Of a stretch of DNA of 64,000 nucleotides, positions 20,703-30,724 are shown one piece after another. The notes under the pieces were generated by a model that worked only from the letters and a program-made list of their open reading frames with translations, did no database searches and was not told the origin of the DNA. A program made the position numbers and the translations under genes. Position 1 is the first letter of the stretch. Every line of letters begins with the position of its first letter. This DNA comes from Adiantum capillus-veneris. Its lineage: Eukaryota > Streptophyta > Polypodiopsida > Polypodiales > Pteridaceae. The stretch is taken from positions 21,436,991-21,500,990 of the forward strand of contig CM043942.1 of assembly GCA_014529385.2 (NCBI GenBank). The letters are read 5' to 3'.

Positions 20703-22868
20703 CTATGTAAGAGAAGGTGCCTCCTTTTCCTCATGTTGTTTTATCTTCTCCTCAGCTTCGGTAAGCTTCTCAACTTGGGATTTTTGCTCTCGTTCCCTGC
20801 GAGCTTTCATCCTAGTCTTTCTAGCTTTCCAACTATTTCCTTTGCTCTTGGTTTTCTGACTAGGTGCATCTGTCTTTGGTCCATCATCTGTCTCTGGACT
20901 CATGTCACCTTCCGTGTTCTTTGTCTCTGGATTCTCATCAGCTTTCTTTTGAGCTTGTGCTCTCGTAACCACTTGAACTGGTACGACATTTTCATTTTCT
21001 GAGCTACTAGGTAGCTGAACAATCCCTGATACATTTGTCGTGATTTTCCTGATTTGGTTTGTTTTTTTCGGGCAATCGGGGATCAAGTGAGTGATGCCAC
21101 ACTCAAGATAATAGTAATTTACTTCAGTGATCTCCATATGAGGACATTGTTTGACCAAGTGGTTGTCACGACTTTTGTGGCAATCTGTCTCTGGTTGAGG
21201 AGATTCTTTTAGCATTTCCTCTTGGCTATAAGCAAGCTTTGACCTAGATAAGCCGCTATTTGCAATGAATCGCAATGTCCTTTCATCCATTGCATACCTT
21301 CTTTCTTTCGACTGAAACCCAGGAGGTGGAGGTTGTACCGGCCTCACCACTCCATGTGTTTCTCTCACATTTTGTTTCTCCGAAGGGTAGTACTCACTTT
21401 GGTTGCTATACCACATTGTAGTTGGTACTGGCGTTGGTTTATTTGATGCTTCCATCATTGGCATGTATCTCATGTCTACCGGCATTCTAACACCTGGCAG
21501 CGGAGGTTGTTGTCTTAAGACAAGCTGTGACCTTAAAACTCCTACTGGTCCTGGAGCATTCCCCGTAATGTATCTAGGTGGAGTAGGTGCTTCTGGAACA
21601 GGTTGTACATACCTCTCCCTAGCATTTTCCATGCTATAATAGCACTCTTCCCCCGTATGGTTCGTCCATTTTCTCTCGATTTCACACCACTTTGGCTCTC
21701 CCAAATCAGACCTTACAAGAGGAATCAACCTCTTGACCAAGTCGTCGATAAGCTTTTCTTGATCAATAGGTGCCGTTGTCTTGGTAATGGAGTCACTTAT
21801 CTGTGAAACACTGTGCTGAGAGGATGTGCCATCTCCTTGACTCTTTAAGTCCTTCTCTTTGTATGCCTCACAGTTATCCACTAGATAAAGAGCTTCTTTG
21901 ATCAACTCGTTTAGCGTCATTCTCCTTATCATATGCAGATCCTTTTGAAGGCCCTCATCTCTCATTCCCTGGATAAAGATCAACATCAATCCTGCTTGCA
22001 TAGGTAATTCCGCTCTCGGACAGAGCTTAACATATCTCTTGAGCCGTAATGATGCTTTGTGTACTGATTCATTCTCTTTCTGTTTGAATCTATGGATTTG
22101 CGAGACCGTGTTGTGAGCAATGCCTTTTGGCGAGAATTCTTCAATAAACTCCTCAAACAGCTCATCTAGGGTCTCAAAATCCCATTTTTCCACCGAGTCG
22201 AACCATGTAGCTGCATCATCTTCTAGAGTCAATCCAAATCCCGCAAACTGTGTCGCAAAATCTGAAACTTCCTCTGCTCTAATCACTCTTCTAAAAGCCG
22301 TTACGTGATCTCTCGGATCTTTATCTCCGGAGTATTTTCTGTTTACCCATTTTTGGACTTGGGATGTTCTAACTCGTCGATTGTCTACAAGTCTAACCAG
22401 AGACTCTCCCAATCCTTCTCTCGTTATCGCTCTTGAAGGGAATCCTGGTGGCTCTCTTCTTGGAATTCCTATAGGAATTCTCGTGTTTGGTGGAGGCATT
22501 TGTGGTCCTTCATTCACCAAATATCCACCTCTTTCTAGTACAGTATGTGGATTTGTGCTTTCTACAACTCGTCCATACTTGGTGACAACTATAGATCTCC
22601 ATTGACAGTCGACTCCATATGTGTAGACATATAAGAGCTTGTAATCCGTTATCTCTTCTAGGTATGGATCTGAGCACCTATAGATATTGACCTCATTGTC
22701 GTCAATGTATCTATATAGTCCTTCACTCTCATGACCAATCATCCAAACTCTCTCAACAAGATGGGTCTTTATCAATTGCAAGTTTGGAAGATCCATTGTG
22801 GGAGGATATTCCTCTATCGTCGAGATATCCAAGCTTGTGTAAGCTGCGTTTGAATCTAGGGTAGACAT
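20703..22868 (-). CDS. gag: Gag polyprotein of element 2
   Basis: 721 residues, first ATG MSTLDSNAAY. There is an N-terminal region of about 165 residues without a known domain (YRYIDDNEVNIYRCSDPYLEE). The capsid-like Gag domain is at about 180-345 (VNRKYSGDKDPRDHV, FGLTLEDDAATWFD, LFEEFIEEFSPKG, ASLRLKRYVKLCP, LMLIFIQGMRDEGLQKDLH). A Pro-rich spacer follows, then remains of two zinc knuckles (DCHKSRDNHLVKQC and YLECGITHLIPDC), each of which has lost one Cys relative to element 1 (C to S, C to Y). The C-terminal end is a basic then coiled-coil-like stretch (KARKTRMKARRERE, LTEAEEKIKQHEEKE). It forms the particle shell. The frame is intact apart from the terminal TAG, which abuts the protease frame. 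Confidence 0.85.
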   Translation of the reverse strand: MSTLDSNAAYTSLDISTIEEYPPTMDLPNLQLIKTHLVERVWMIGHESEGLYRYIDDNEVNIYRCSDPYLEEITDYKLLYVYTYGVDCQWRSIVVTKYGRVVESTNPHTVLERGGYLVNEGPQMPPPNTRIPIGIPRREPPGFPSRAITREGLGESLVRLVDNRRVRTSQVQKWVNRKYSGDKDPRDHVTAFRRVIRAEEVSDFATQFAGFGLTLEDDAATWFDSVEKWDFETLDELFEEFIEEFSPKGIAHNTVSQIHRFKQKENESVHKASLRLKRYVKLCPRAELPMQAGLMLIFIQGMRDEGLQKDLHMIRRMTLNELIKEALYLVDNCEAYKEKDLKSQGDGTSSQHSVSQISDSITKTTAPIDQEKLIDDLVKRLIPLVRSDLGEPKWCEIERKWTNHTGEECYYSMENARERYVQPVPEAPTPPRYITGNAPGPVGVLRSQLVLRQQPPLPGVRMPVDMRYMPMMEASNKPTPVPTTMWYSNQSEYYPSEKQNVRETHGVVRPVQPPPPGFQSKERRYAMDERTLRFIANSGLSRSKLAYSQEEMLKESPQPETDCHKSRDNHLVKQCPHMEITEVNYYYLECGITHLIPDCPKKTNQIRKITTNVSGIVQLPSSSENENVVPVQVVTRAQAQKKADENPETKNTEGDMSPETDDGPKTDAPSQKTKSKGNSWKARKTRMKARREREQKSQVEKLTEAEEKIKQHEEKEAPSLT

Positions 22869-23324
22869 GATTTCTGGGCTTAAGAGCTTTTCCTTGGTTC
22901 AAGTAGACTTAGTCCACTGTGTTCAAGTGCTTTGGTTAGGGAAAAGTCGAAACTATGTCCAAAAGCGCAACCGTTTCATCACAATTCTCGTAAATTGTCG
23001 CTTTTAGACACCCCTAACTTGCGGATGAATTTTGAGGCCTCAAACGATGTTTTTTTTCAAACTTGAACTAAATGGTTGGCGTATGCATGCATTTAGTCCA
23101 TGTTTTGCTCTAAGATCTGTAGAGCCGCTCTCAGGCTACGTTTTGATATAAAAACTTTTTCAATCCGATACCGTTTGTGAAAGTTATGGCCAAAACAGTG
23201 AAATGCAGTTTAGAATGGTCAAAATGAGTCCAAATTCAATTTTTAAAAAAGATTTGGGATCTCTGTGACACTGTGAACACTTCTGTATGATCAAAAGTAC
23301 AATTGGACCCTAAAACTGGCCTAG

Positions 23325-24740
23325 AGACATCCTACGCGTAGTATGTCTATATGCTCAGAATTTAACAAAATTTGGTCCAGAGACTCCCCTTAAGTCCAGC
23401 AACACAATGGTATGCTCACAATTTCATTTGGATGTCAAAAGTTGCCTTGAGACATCCTACGCGTAGGATGTCTTTTTGCTCAGAATGACTAGAAATTTTC
23501 ACCCTAGCTTCTCCTTCATGTGTTGATCACAATGGTGTGCTCATAGGTTGGTTTGGAGTCCTAAATCAAGCTAGAGCCATCCTACGCGTAGGATGTCTTT
23601 TTGCTCTGTTTCAGCTCAAACTTGCACTGTAGCTTCCCCTTGATGTGCTTAACTCAGAGCTATTTTTACTTTTTGATTCTGACACCTATAGGTTGGTCAA
23701 ATGATCAAGAATCTGTTCCAAAATCCTGATGTCTGTTCTGATGAATTCCCAAGTCAAATCAGCTCCAAATTGGACCAAATTTGACTAGGAGGCTTGCCTA
23801 AGGCTATATGACAGCATGCTATGTCCACAGTAGAATTTTGGTTTCAGAATTATGCAGTAGACATCCTACGCGTAGGATGTCTTTTTGCTCAGAATGAACC
23901 CAAATTTGAACCACAGACTCTCCTTAAGGTGCTGATCACTGTGGTATGCTCAGAATTTTGTTTAGTGTCCAAAATCACACAGAAGACATACTACGCGTAG
24001 GATGTCTTTTATGCATGTTTGACCCCAGACTTGTCCCACAGCTTCCCCTTGATGTCAGTAACCCAGTGGTATGCTTAGATTTTGGTTTGGATTTCAAAAG
24101 TCCCAATTTTTAGCTGTTCTTGCCTTTTTCAGTAAAAAGTGCTAAAGTCCGCTTTGAACCCAATTTTCTCACCCAAATGAGCTGAAAACTCCCACATGCA
24201 CTCAAAACATCATGTATAACATGCACATGAAGTCATCCTATGGTTTGATCTCTAAAATTATGCCTTGGGCACAATTTGGGTAGGATGTATGGCCATTCTC
24301 ATCTTTTGGTCTTGATCTGTCAAAATTTGGTCAAATTTCCACTTTCCAGGTGAAAATAGGATAAAACCTACCTTCTAAACACACTGGTAACCTCAGATTT
24401 TCAAAATTTCCACCAGATCACCCTGTAGACATCCTACGCGTAGGATGTCTACTACTGATTTTCTGAGACTGAAGTGTCCCTGATGCTTCCTTATGCTCTC
24501 AACAAGTGCAAGTATGCTTCACAATTGCAAAAACATGCAAAAATCACTCAATTTAAGCCTTTTTTGAAATTTTACGTTTTCTGACTCCGCCTTTTGGCTT
24601 TTGGTCAACAAAAATAGGGAAAAACACCCAAGTCAATATGAAAATAGGGTAAAACCTACCCTCTGAACCCACTGGTGCAGTCAGAATTTTCAAATTTGGT
24701 CTCCTGAACCCCCTTGAGACATTCTACACGTAGGATGTCT
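23325..24740. repeat. Seven 24-bp ACGCGT-centred palindromes in the leader of element 2
   Basis: Copies are at 23325, 23450, 23575, 23859, 23984, 24427 and 24717 (first bases, each 24 long). The form is AGACATCCTACG followed by its reverse complement. Copies 2, 4 and 6 are perfect; 1, 3 and 5 have one change; 7 has two (including ACGCGT to ACACGT). Steps are 125, 125, 284, 125, 443 and 290. Most are followed by TTTTTGCTCAGAAT-like text, so they ride on diverged repeats. The leader (22869-25264) has no gene that I can support. Confidence 0.95.
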
Positions 24741-25264
24741 ATGTTTACAAAATTGCAGGTTTTCTTCACAGAACCCTTGCAAATGCTCTTTTATATGCAC
24801 AACATCAGTCAGTCATACAAAAATATCCACAAAAGCTTGTTTAATGCATTTTTATCCTCAAAAGCACACTTTTCCGTGATTTCAAATGCAATCAAGCACT
24901 TTAGCAAATAATTCAGTGATGAATAGCTCTAGGTCAGAATTGGATCACTTACCTAAAGCTACTCCTACAAGTCATATGGGGTTTTGCATCTATGAGTAGA
25001 AAAACGCTTCACTGCCACACACGGACTAGTAAACGCTTTTATCACCTCACAAATCACTCGACCGCCAACAACTACTCTGATCCACAGATCCTAACTAAAC
25101 CTATCTAGTCGCAGACCCTCGGCAAGACACACGCTTCCTGGCTATCCACTTGATCACGGAATATCCTCTTCCGGATCCACTTAAGAAAAACGCTTTCTTT
25201 AGCCGAAACTAAATCAAGCAACCATCACACGAGTGTTAGTAAGAAACCTACTTATGTCCTTGTG

Positions 25265-25282
25265 TCCCCGACAGCGGCGCCA
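25265..25282 (-). promoter_or_regulatory. Primer binding site of element 2
   Basis: The minus strand reads TGGCGCCGCTGTCGGGGA one base inside the LTR end. It differs by two bases from the TGGCGCCGTTGCCGGGGA sites known from plant gypsy-type elements that use tRNA-Asp. Confidence 0.75.
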
Positions 25283-25283
25283 A

Positions 25284-26239
25284 TGTTGGACGGGAAGCTA
25301 CTCACACACCCATGAAGTGCATGCAAACACTACCTAGATCAACATAATGTCAATCGAGGACACAGATGACACGATAGGCACACGGAGGAAATCTCTTAAG
25401 CTTGTCAAACTGAGACCATCCTACACATACAACACTCAGGAAGGCCAACTAAACCACAATCAAGAACCTCACTGCTCTCAACTACACCACCTAGCCACAT
25501 ACACACATACGAAAGGTAACTCACCTAATCATGCCAGATTCCTACGAAACTTAAGGAACACCATCCCCTCACTAGGATACACCTGTCCCTAAGCTTCTAC
25601 ACTCAAAATCCTCACTCTAAACCCATCTACGGAAAACGCGTAGGATGACAGAGCTGAAATTTGAAAGTGCCCAAAACTGAAATTTATGAGTACCTATGCG
25701 TAGCTTACGTCGCCACGATTCTATATACTACTAGCACGCAAACAACAGACATCGTTTGATACACTTACGACCACAAATAGCTCGTAGATGCGTCGGCATG
25801 TGCGCTTCGTCTCGCGTGGAATGCTTGGGGTTGTCGCGTAGCTCTCCTCGAGCCTACCGCAATGGTGCAGTCGGATCTCCAATGTGTTGAGCGAGCCGGG
25901 CGTAGCGAGAGGATGAAGCTCACGCTCACTCTCTGTCTCTCTCACACACAGTAGACGGCAGCGCTGAGTTTGATTATGAAAAAAGTCCTTCTACAAAATG
26001 ACCTAGGTACCTTATATACTAAGGCTACCTTAGGTTTAACCAAAAATTGGGTTGAAAGGGTCAAATGGCTTTGAATTTACAATCTGGAAGTTCCATTGCA
26101 CCCCGGCTTCTGAAACTAGGATAACTACTCATTACAAATGGCGTTTATAGCCATAATCCGCAGCATTTCATAACTCGCAAAAGATAAGACTTTGGTACAA
26201 AACTTGAGTTATGTTGTGTTGTTGACCCAGCGGTCAACA
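25284..26239 (-). repeat. 5' LTR of element 2 (956 bp)
   Basis: Begins TGTTGACCGCTGGGTCAACA on the minus strand and ends CCCGTCCAACA. It contains a TATA box and, about 370 bases downstream in the presumed transcribed part, the half-site ACGCGTAGGATGACA (25636-25650, plus-strand reading). Confidence 0.95.
26011..26018 (-). promoter_or_regulatory. TATA box in the 5' LTR of element 2
   Basis: The minus strand reads TATATAAG within CCTTAGTATATAAGGTACC. The same box is kept in the 3' LTR at 15999-16006. It would start transcription shortly downstream, towards gag. Confidence 0.6.
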
Positions 26240-26289
26240 TTCCCCTCGCCTCTAACAATGTTTATGTTTTAAAATTATATCTTGCAGAT

Positions 26290-27219
26290 ATGGAGGATAC
26301 TAGCCTGGAGAAACATCAACAAACATTTTCATTCCAAGTGATAGTACGTCACTTTCATCATATGTCAGAGCCTGATCTTCATCGTTGCCTAAACCCCTCT
26401 GCTCCGAAACATTATTTTCAATTCACAGAGGCCTTAGCAAAGTCTGTATTTGAGTAGCTTCAGCTTGCATTTACGCCCGATACTTTTGACATATCTCTAA
26501 TGACATCAGGTTCATTATTAAACATGGTCAAGCAGTCTATTGGACAGATTACAAAGATTTTTCAAGATCTAAGAAATCATAAAATCATTACTTTGCCAGG
26601 CATAGCTACTTGCATACAACTTGTGCAACAATTGTATACTGAGTTCAAGAGTAAGGGAAAGCTGGAAAGAGAAGCAAAGTGCATGAGAGTGAAAGCCAAC
26701 TCTTTCGATGCTACTAAAGAGCCAAGAGATATCATTAGAATAGAGTCTGTTTCTAGTGCCACTCTCGCTCTCGATTAGTCTCAGCTCCCCCCTGTATTAC
26801 ATCTTTTAATAGAAACTGCAATGTTCAACATACAAGCTCCATAGCTGGGAGAAGAGAGACAGGCACACTTGAAGTGTGTAGGTGTCACACATCCTGCATT
26901 TAAAGATCCACTGTATGCGGCAAAGATCTTTAAAGTCCACTTGCATGGACCCACAGTGGATCAACAGGTTAAAGATGAAGCCACAGTTTTGGACATCACT
27001 CAATGTGGCATTATTTATCCACTTTCCATGGTCCGCCACATAGAGCGTCCAATGCTCATTTCACGTTTTTGGAACGGCAGCCATGTAGAGTAGTGGATAA
27101 AAGAGTGCACTGTGGATGGTAGTCAACCTACCATTTGCGATTATGTAGCCACTGAAGGAACAATAGAGCTACTCCAAAATAACATTTTGCGGATAATAAA
27201 TGCTCTTCTCAGACCCTAA
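26290..27219 (+). pseudogene. Decayed unrecognised 310-codon frame with four internal TAG stops
   Basis: Starting at ATG 26290 (MEDTSLEKHQQTFSFQVIV) one frame continues to a TAA at 27217-27219. It is interrupted only by TAG at 26455, 26776, 26842 and 27091, each where a Gln codon CAG could have been. There is no frameshift. Stretches such as SIGQITKIFQDLRNHKIITL and HPAFKDPLYAAKIFKVHL look like ordinary protein, but I do not recognise a family. TATATCTTGCAG just before the ATG could be a splice acceptor. Element 2 is inserted 45 bases upstream, perhaps in an intron. It could be a dead host gene or part of an unknown transposon. Confidence 0.5.
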
Positions 27220-28756
27220 AGTATCTACATGTGCACGACTATCTCCACAATGACCTTCACTCCCCCAACATGATGCTTCACTTTGGACAGAAGGGGGTAT
27301 GCAGGCATTGTGGATTGGGGGTCATGGTGACAAAGACCAAAACAACGACATGCTTTCCTCCTCTTTGCAACATGAAAATTGAAACTAGAAAGTAGATGGA
27401 GAGAGATTTTCCATGGGCTTCCCCATAATGTATATCTACTAATCTCCTTCCCTGGAATAAAGCCATGGATATCTACTCCATGTGTCATACTTGTAAACGA
27501 CTCTTGAATTGCATCTCAGTGCCACAAGACCAAAACAAGTATTTTTAAAGCAATGTCCTTACACACCTTGAAAATGGCAAGTGAAACAATCCCTCAACCC
27601 GACCTAACGCTTTTGATCTTTCTCTTTGTCTAAATGGTGCCCATAGAGTGGGCTATGACAATGTAATGATTTCTAGTCTACAACCAGCTAATGATTAAAG
27701 TGATGATTTGATTATTGTCCTCTTTAGTCGCGCTTGTAAATTATATAATTGATCAAGTTATCTTGTCTCTTTCCAACAACATGGTGATAAATATTATGTC
27801 TCTTTCTTGCAACATGATTAAGTTATCATGTATTTTTCTTTGAAGATTTGAAAGTGATGACTTGTTAACTTCACGATAGGTCTTTCTAATGATGACATAT
27901 TTGCTTGATTGATAGATATGGAAGAAGAACTTAACCACGCTAAAGCACATGCCATCTACAAAGAAGAAAGAGCATTATGGCCAAGAGAAAGACCTCAAAG
28001 CTATTGCATGAATCAAAGAGGATGAGTCCGGGTTGCAAGGTGAGCCTTTTAGCCTTAAGGAGTGCACAAAGCTGTGTCCAAACCACTTTGTGTGCCAACA
28101 ACTATTTTTGAATCAGAAGCAATGCGAAGGAATCAGCTCCTGTAAAGCTATCAAATTTGCAGCACAAAGGACTCGCACGAGTATTGCTATGAAGATTCAT
28201 ACATCGCGAGAGAGTTATGCCAAACAATAACCAAATGGCACTCTACTTTACACAGCGATGCTATGTTTACGACATCCTTGGGACACGTGTAGATTGGTCA
28301 GACCACCCTAAGCATTCTTGCGTTGGGCATGGTCAGATTGCAGAGAAAGTGGCAAAAGTCACGCCAAAATCCTTCGTTGAACGGAGGTACTACTCTCGTA
28401 AAGAGATAGCCCGTTGTAAGTGAGGATCTACGACCGATGGAGGAATTTGAGAAGGGTAGGTGTAGGATGGCCATGCCTGCAAATAATTAAAAAAAAACCT
28501 ATGACACTCATGGTTTATGGTTAACTACGTAGAAACATTATTTATTTCTTTGCTTGTTCTCACCGACTCAAGACTCGGGTCCACTGGAGGCAATGTCCAC
28601 CCCGGGTGAGAGCCCACCTGAGATGTGAACCAACCAAAAGAAGAGCCAGTTGGCTGCTCCTCACTAGTTGGTCTCTTGTCTGACATCTACATTACAAAGA
28701 GGAATATAAGATTAAGCTTTCCACCCAACTCACTCATCTATAAATACGTACACAAG
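27220..28756. other. No gene recognised
   Basis: Two short plus frames (28033-28230, 28217-28423) contain protein-like text (RCYVYDILGTRVDWSDHPKH) but match nothing that I know. The rest is non-coding as far as I can see. Confidence 0.4.
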
Positions 28757-28920
28757 TATATTAGCACACAAACACGTAGATACACATACATACTAGTAGA
28801 CCTAAGTAGAAGCTAGTAGTGCCAAAGGTAAACTGCACCTCTTTAGATATCATTGGAGTCTCAACCATGGTAAAACCAAAGGTACATTGTGGTAATCCAT
28901 GCATCAGTGGATCAATGACC
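28757..28920 (+). repeat. Direct repeat, copy 1 (164 bp)
   Basis: Runs from TATATTAGCACACAAACACG to GTGGATCAATGACC. It is about 90% the same as 29147-29310, with a 226-base spacer. Same length, same orientation. It could be short LTRs of a small element or a segmental duplication. Confidence 0.85.
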
Positions 28921-29146
28921 GTAAGGCCATGATTAAAAAAGGTCTACACCCAAGAGAAAGTGTCTAACCTTCGGATGATATGCTCCCGTACTTAGTGTCT
29001 ACATACATGTATAAATAAATATATACGTACACACATATATATGTTATGGTTGTAAATGTAGCCATCATTTTGTGTTGGTTGCACCTAGATTCAATGTCTA
29101 AGTGATCAATTGATCGTAACATTACAATTCTCTCCCAGAGGATATA

Positions 29147-29310
29147 TATATTAGCACACAAACACGTAGATACATATACATACTAGTAGACCTAAGTAGA
29201 GGCTAGTAGTGCCAAAGGTCAATTGCACCTCTTTAGATATCATCGTAGTCTCAACCGTGGTAAAACCAAAGATAAATGGCGGTAATCCATGCATGAGTGG
29301 ATCAATGACC
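29147..29310 (+). repeat. Direct repeat, copy 2 (164 bp)
   Basis: Second copy of 28757-28920. No target duplication or primer site is obvious at its edges. Confidence 0.85.
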
Positions 29311-29350
29311 ACATGGTGATCCTCCCGTTGGCTCTACGTCGACAGCTCCT

Positions 29351-30120
29351 ATGGCGTCTTCGTCGCACTTTGAGGTAGAGGATGAACACATGTTGGACAT
29401 GTGTGATGAGTTACTAGCTCATAAGTGCGATGTTTGCGAGGAAGATTGTCAGCCCTACACTAAACGGGCTGCCGAAACGGAGGATAGATTGATGACGAGT
29501 GCCCGAACACCTCTTTATGACGGTGCACAGTACTCGATGCTCCAAGCATCGTTGGAAGTCCTCAACTTGCAAGAAAAATTATGTTGGATTAATGCAAGTG
29601 TTGATGCACTACTTCTATAAGTATGGAATATGGCTTTTATACACTCTCTCCCTCTCTCTTTATGGTGTCGTCTTCTAGGAATTATACTAATACGCATGTT
29701 TGTTGTAGTTTGATGGGAAAAATGTTGCCAGAAGATCACCACATGCCTCCAGATCGTTTATGAGCTAGATCGTATGTCACTGCACTTGGAATGGAGTATG
29801 AGCGCATCCATGCGTGTGTCAACTTGCATGCTATACAGCAATGAGCATGCACATGCTACCTCATGTCGCGTGTGCGAGGAGGCACGATACAAGACAGGTG
29901 TGAGCGGGACACACCTACCCCGCAAGGTATTAAAACATTTTCCATTAATTCCTCGCATCCAACACATCTTTAAAATCAGTTCTACTGTGGAGCTTCTTGC
30001 GTGGCACGCAAACTATCGCTCAAATGATGGAATGATGCGTGTCCCTGCGGATTCACCTACATGACAAAAGGACTTCCCTCAAAGAGCTTTGCGCATTTTT
30101 GCAAGCAGTTAGGTGTAGGA
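29351..30120 (+). pseudogene. CACTA (En/Spm-like) TNP2 transposase fragment
   Basis: The first frame (29351-29620) ends ARTPLYDGAQYSMLQASLEVLNLQ...DALL, which parallels ARQPIYEDAKISTLRTCLAFLNLQ in the CACTA element at 43.8 kb and the N-terminal part of TNP2. After a non-coding gap (a likely intron, about 29620-29705), the next part reads SCRVCEEARYKTG, VLKHFPLIPRIQHIF, LLAWHANYRS and MMRVPADS. These correspond to the TNP2 core (CPVCG.SRYK; L.YFPLIPRLQRLY; WH...R; HPADS). The frame then stops. Only the 5' half is present, and no termini are seen. It is more complete in this middle region than the copy at 43.6-45.7 kb. Confidence 0.7.
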
Positions 30121-30188
30121 TAGTACATCACTTCTCTACATCTCTTGTATATAAGCTTGTATAGTAGCTTCTCTCACACTTAAAGTAC

Positions 30189-30462
30189 CACATTGGACTT
30201 TAAGTGGGAGGTTGTTGGGGTATAAAGCCCAATGTGGTCGCCCAGGTTAGTGGGCGGGCCGTCAGGTATGTACACATATTCTTTTGTAAAAACCTAATAA
30301 GAACTCACTATGCTCTACACATTACAGTAGAGCGAGTTCACCATATCGTCGTGCTCTTCTTCTCGCACTCTCTCTCGCGTCGCACTTCCGCTCGTACTCC
30401 TTCACAATTGACAATGATTATTTTAGTTGTAACCAAGTGTAATCTTATATCCCCCGCCTCCT

Positions 30463-30515
<53 letters not shown>

Positions 30516-30540
30516 TTTTTATATTTGAAAATCATATACA
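30189..30540 (+). repeat. Copia-type LTR remnant with polypurine tract
   Basis: TTTAAGTGGGAGG followed by TGTTGGGG at 30213 is the typical polypurine-tract/LTR boundary of plant Copia elements. CCACATTGGACTTTA (30189) and TATAAAGCCCAATGTGG (30221) form an inverted pair around it. No internal Copia sequence precedes it (29351-30120 is CACTA), so it is a solo or broken end. It runs into (CT)n at about 30465-30512; the LTR end is not clear. Confidence 0.5.
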
Positions 30541-30652
30541 ATATTCTTTATTTTTTATTGAGAGGAGGGAAAAACCAAAATTTGAATGGGGGGAGGGAGG
30601 AGTTAAGCCAGAATTTGAAAGTTTAGGTGCTAAATTTGGGCAGCGAATATAA

Positions 30653-30724
30653 CGACGGTAATGAGCGCGGTAATAACAGCGGTAATAATCGCGGTAATAA
30701 CAGCGGAGAAAGTCGTGGTAATAC
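30653..30724 (+). repeat. 12-bp minisatellite (GCGGTAATAACA-like)
   Basis: About six units of GCGGTAATAAYA with small changes. No gene. Confidence 0.8.

Larger units (their letters stand above)
15265..26244 (-). mobile_element. Complete LTR retroelement 2: gag-protease, no polymerase seen
   Basis: This element reads right to left: target duplication TTCCC (26240-26244), 5' LTR 26239-25284, primer site, leader with seven palindromes, gag, protease, two basic frames, polypurine tract, 3' LTR 16226-15270, target duplication TTCCC (15265-15269). By eye the LTRs differ at about 20 of 956 positions, many of them C/T or G/A. The internal part is about 9.06 kb. I find no YxDD reverse transcriptase, RNase H or HHCC/DDE integrase motif in any frame of the part downstream of the protease. 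It would therefore need polymerase and integrase in trans, as proposed for TR-GAG or LARD-type non-autonomous elements of plants. It sits upstream of the decayed frame at 26290. Confidence 0.9.

Noticed and set aside
26290-27219. Alternative genetic code with TAG as Gln
   Set aside because: Intact frames in the window end normally, decayed frames also contain TGA, TAA and indels, and CHG-methylation decay explains the TAG bias without a code change.
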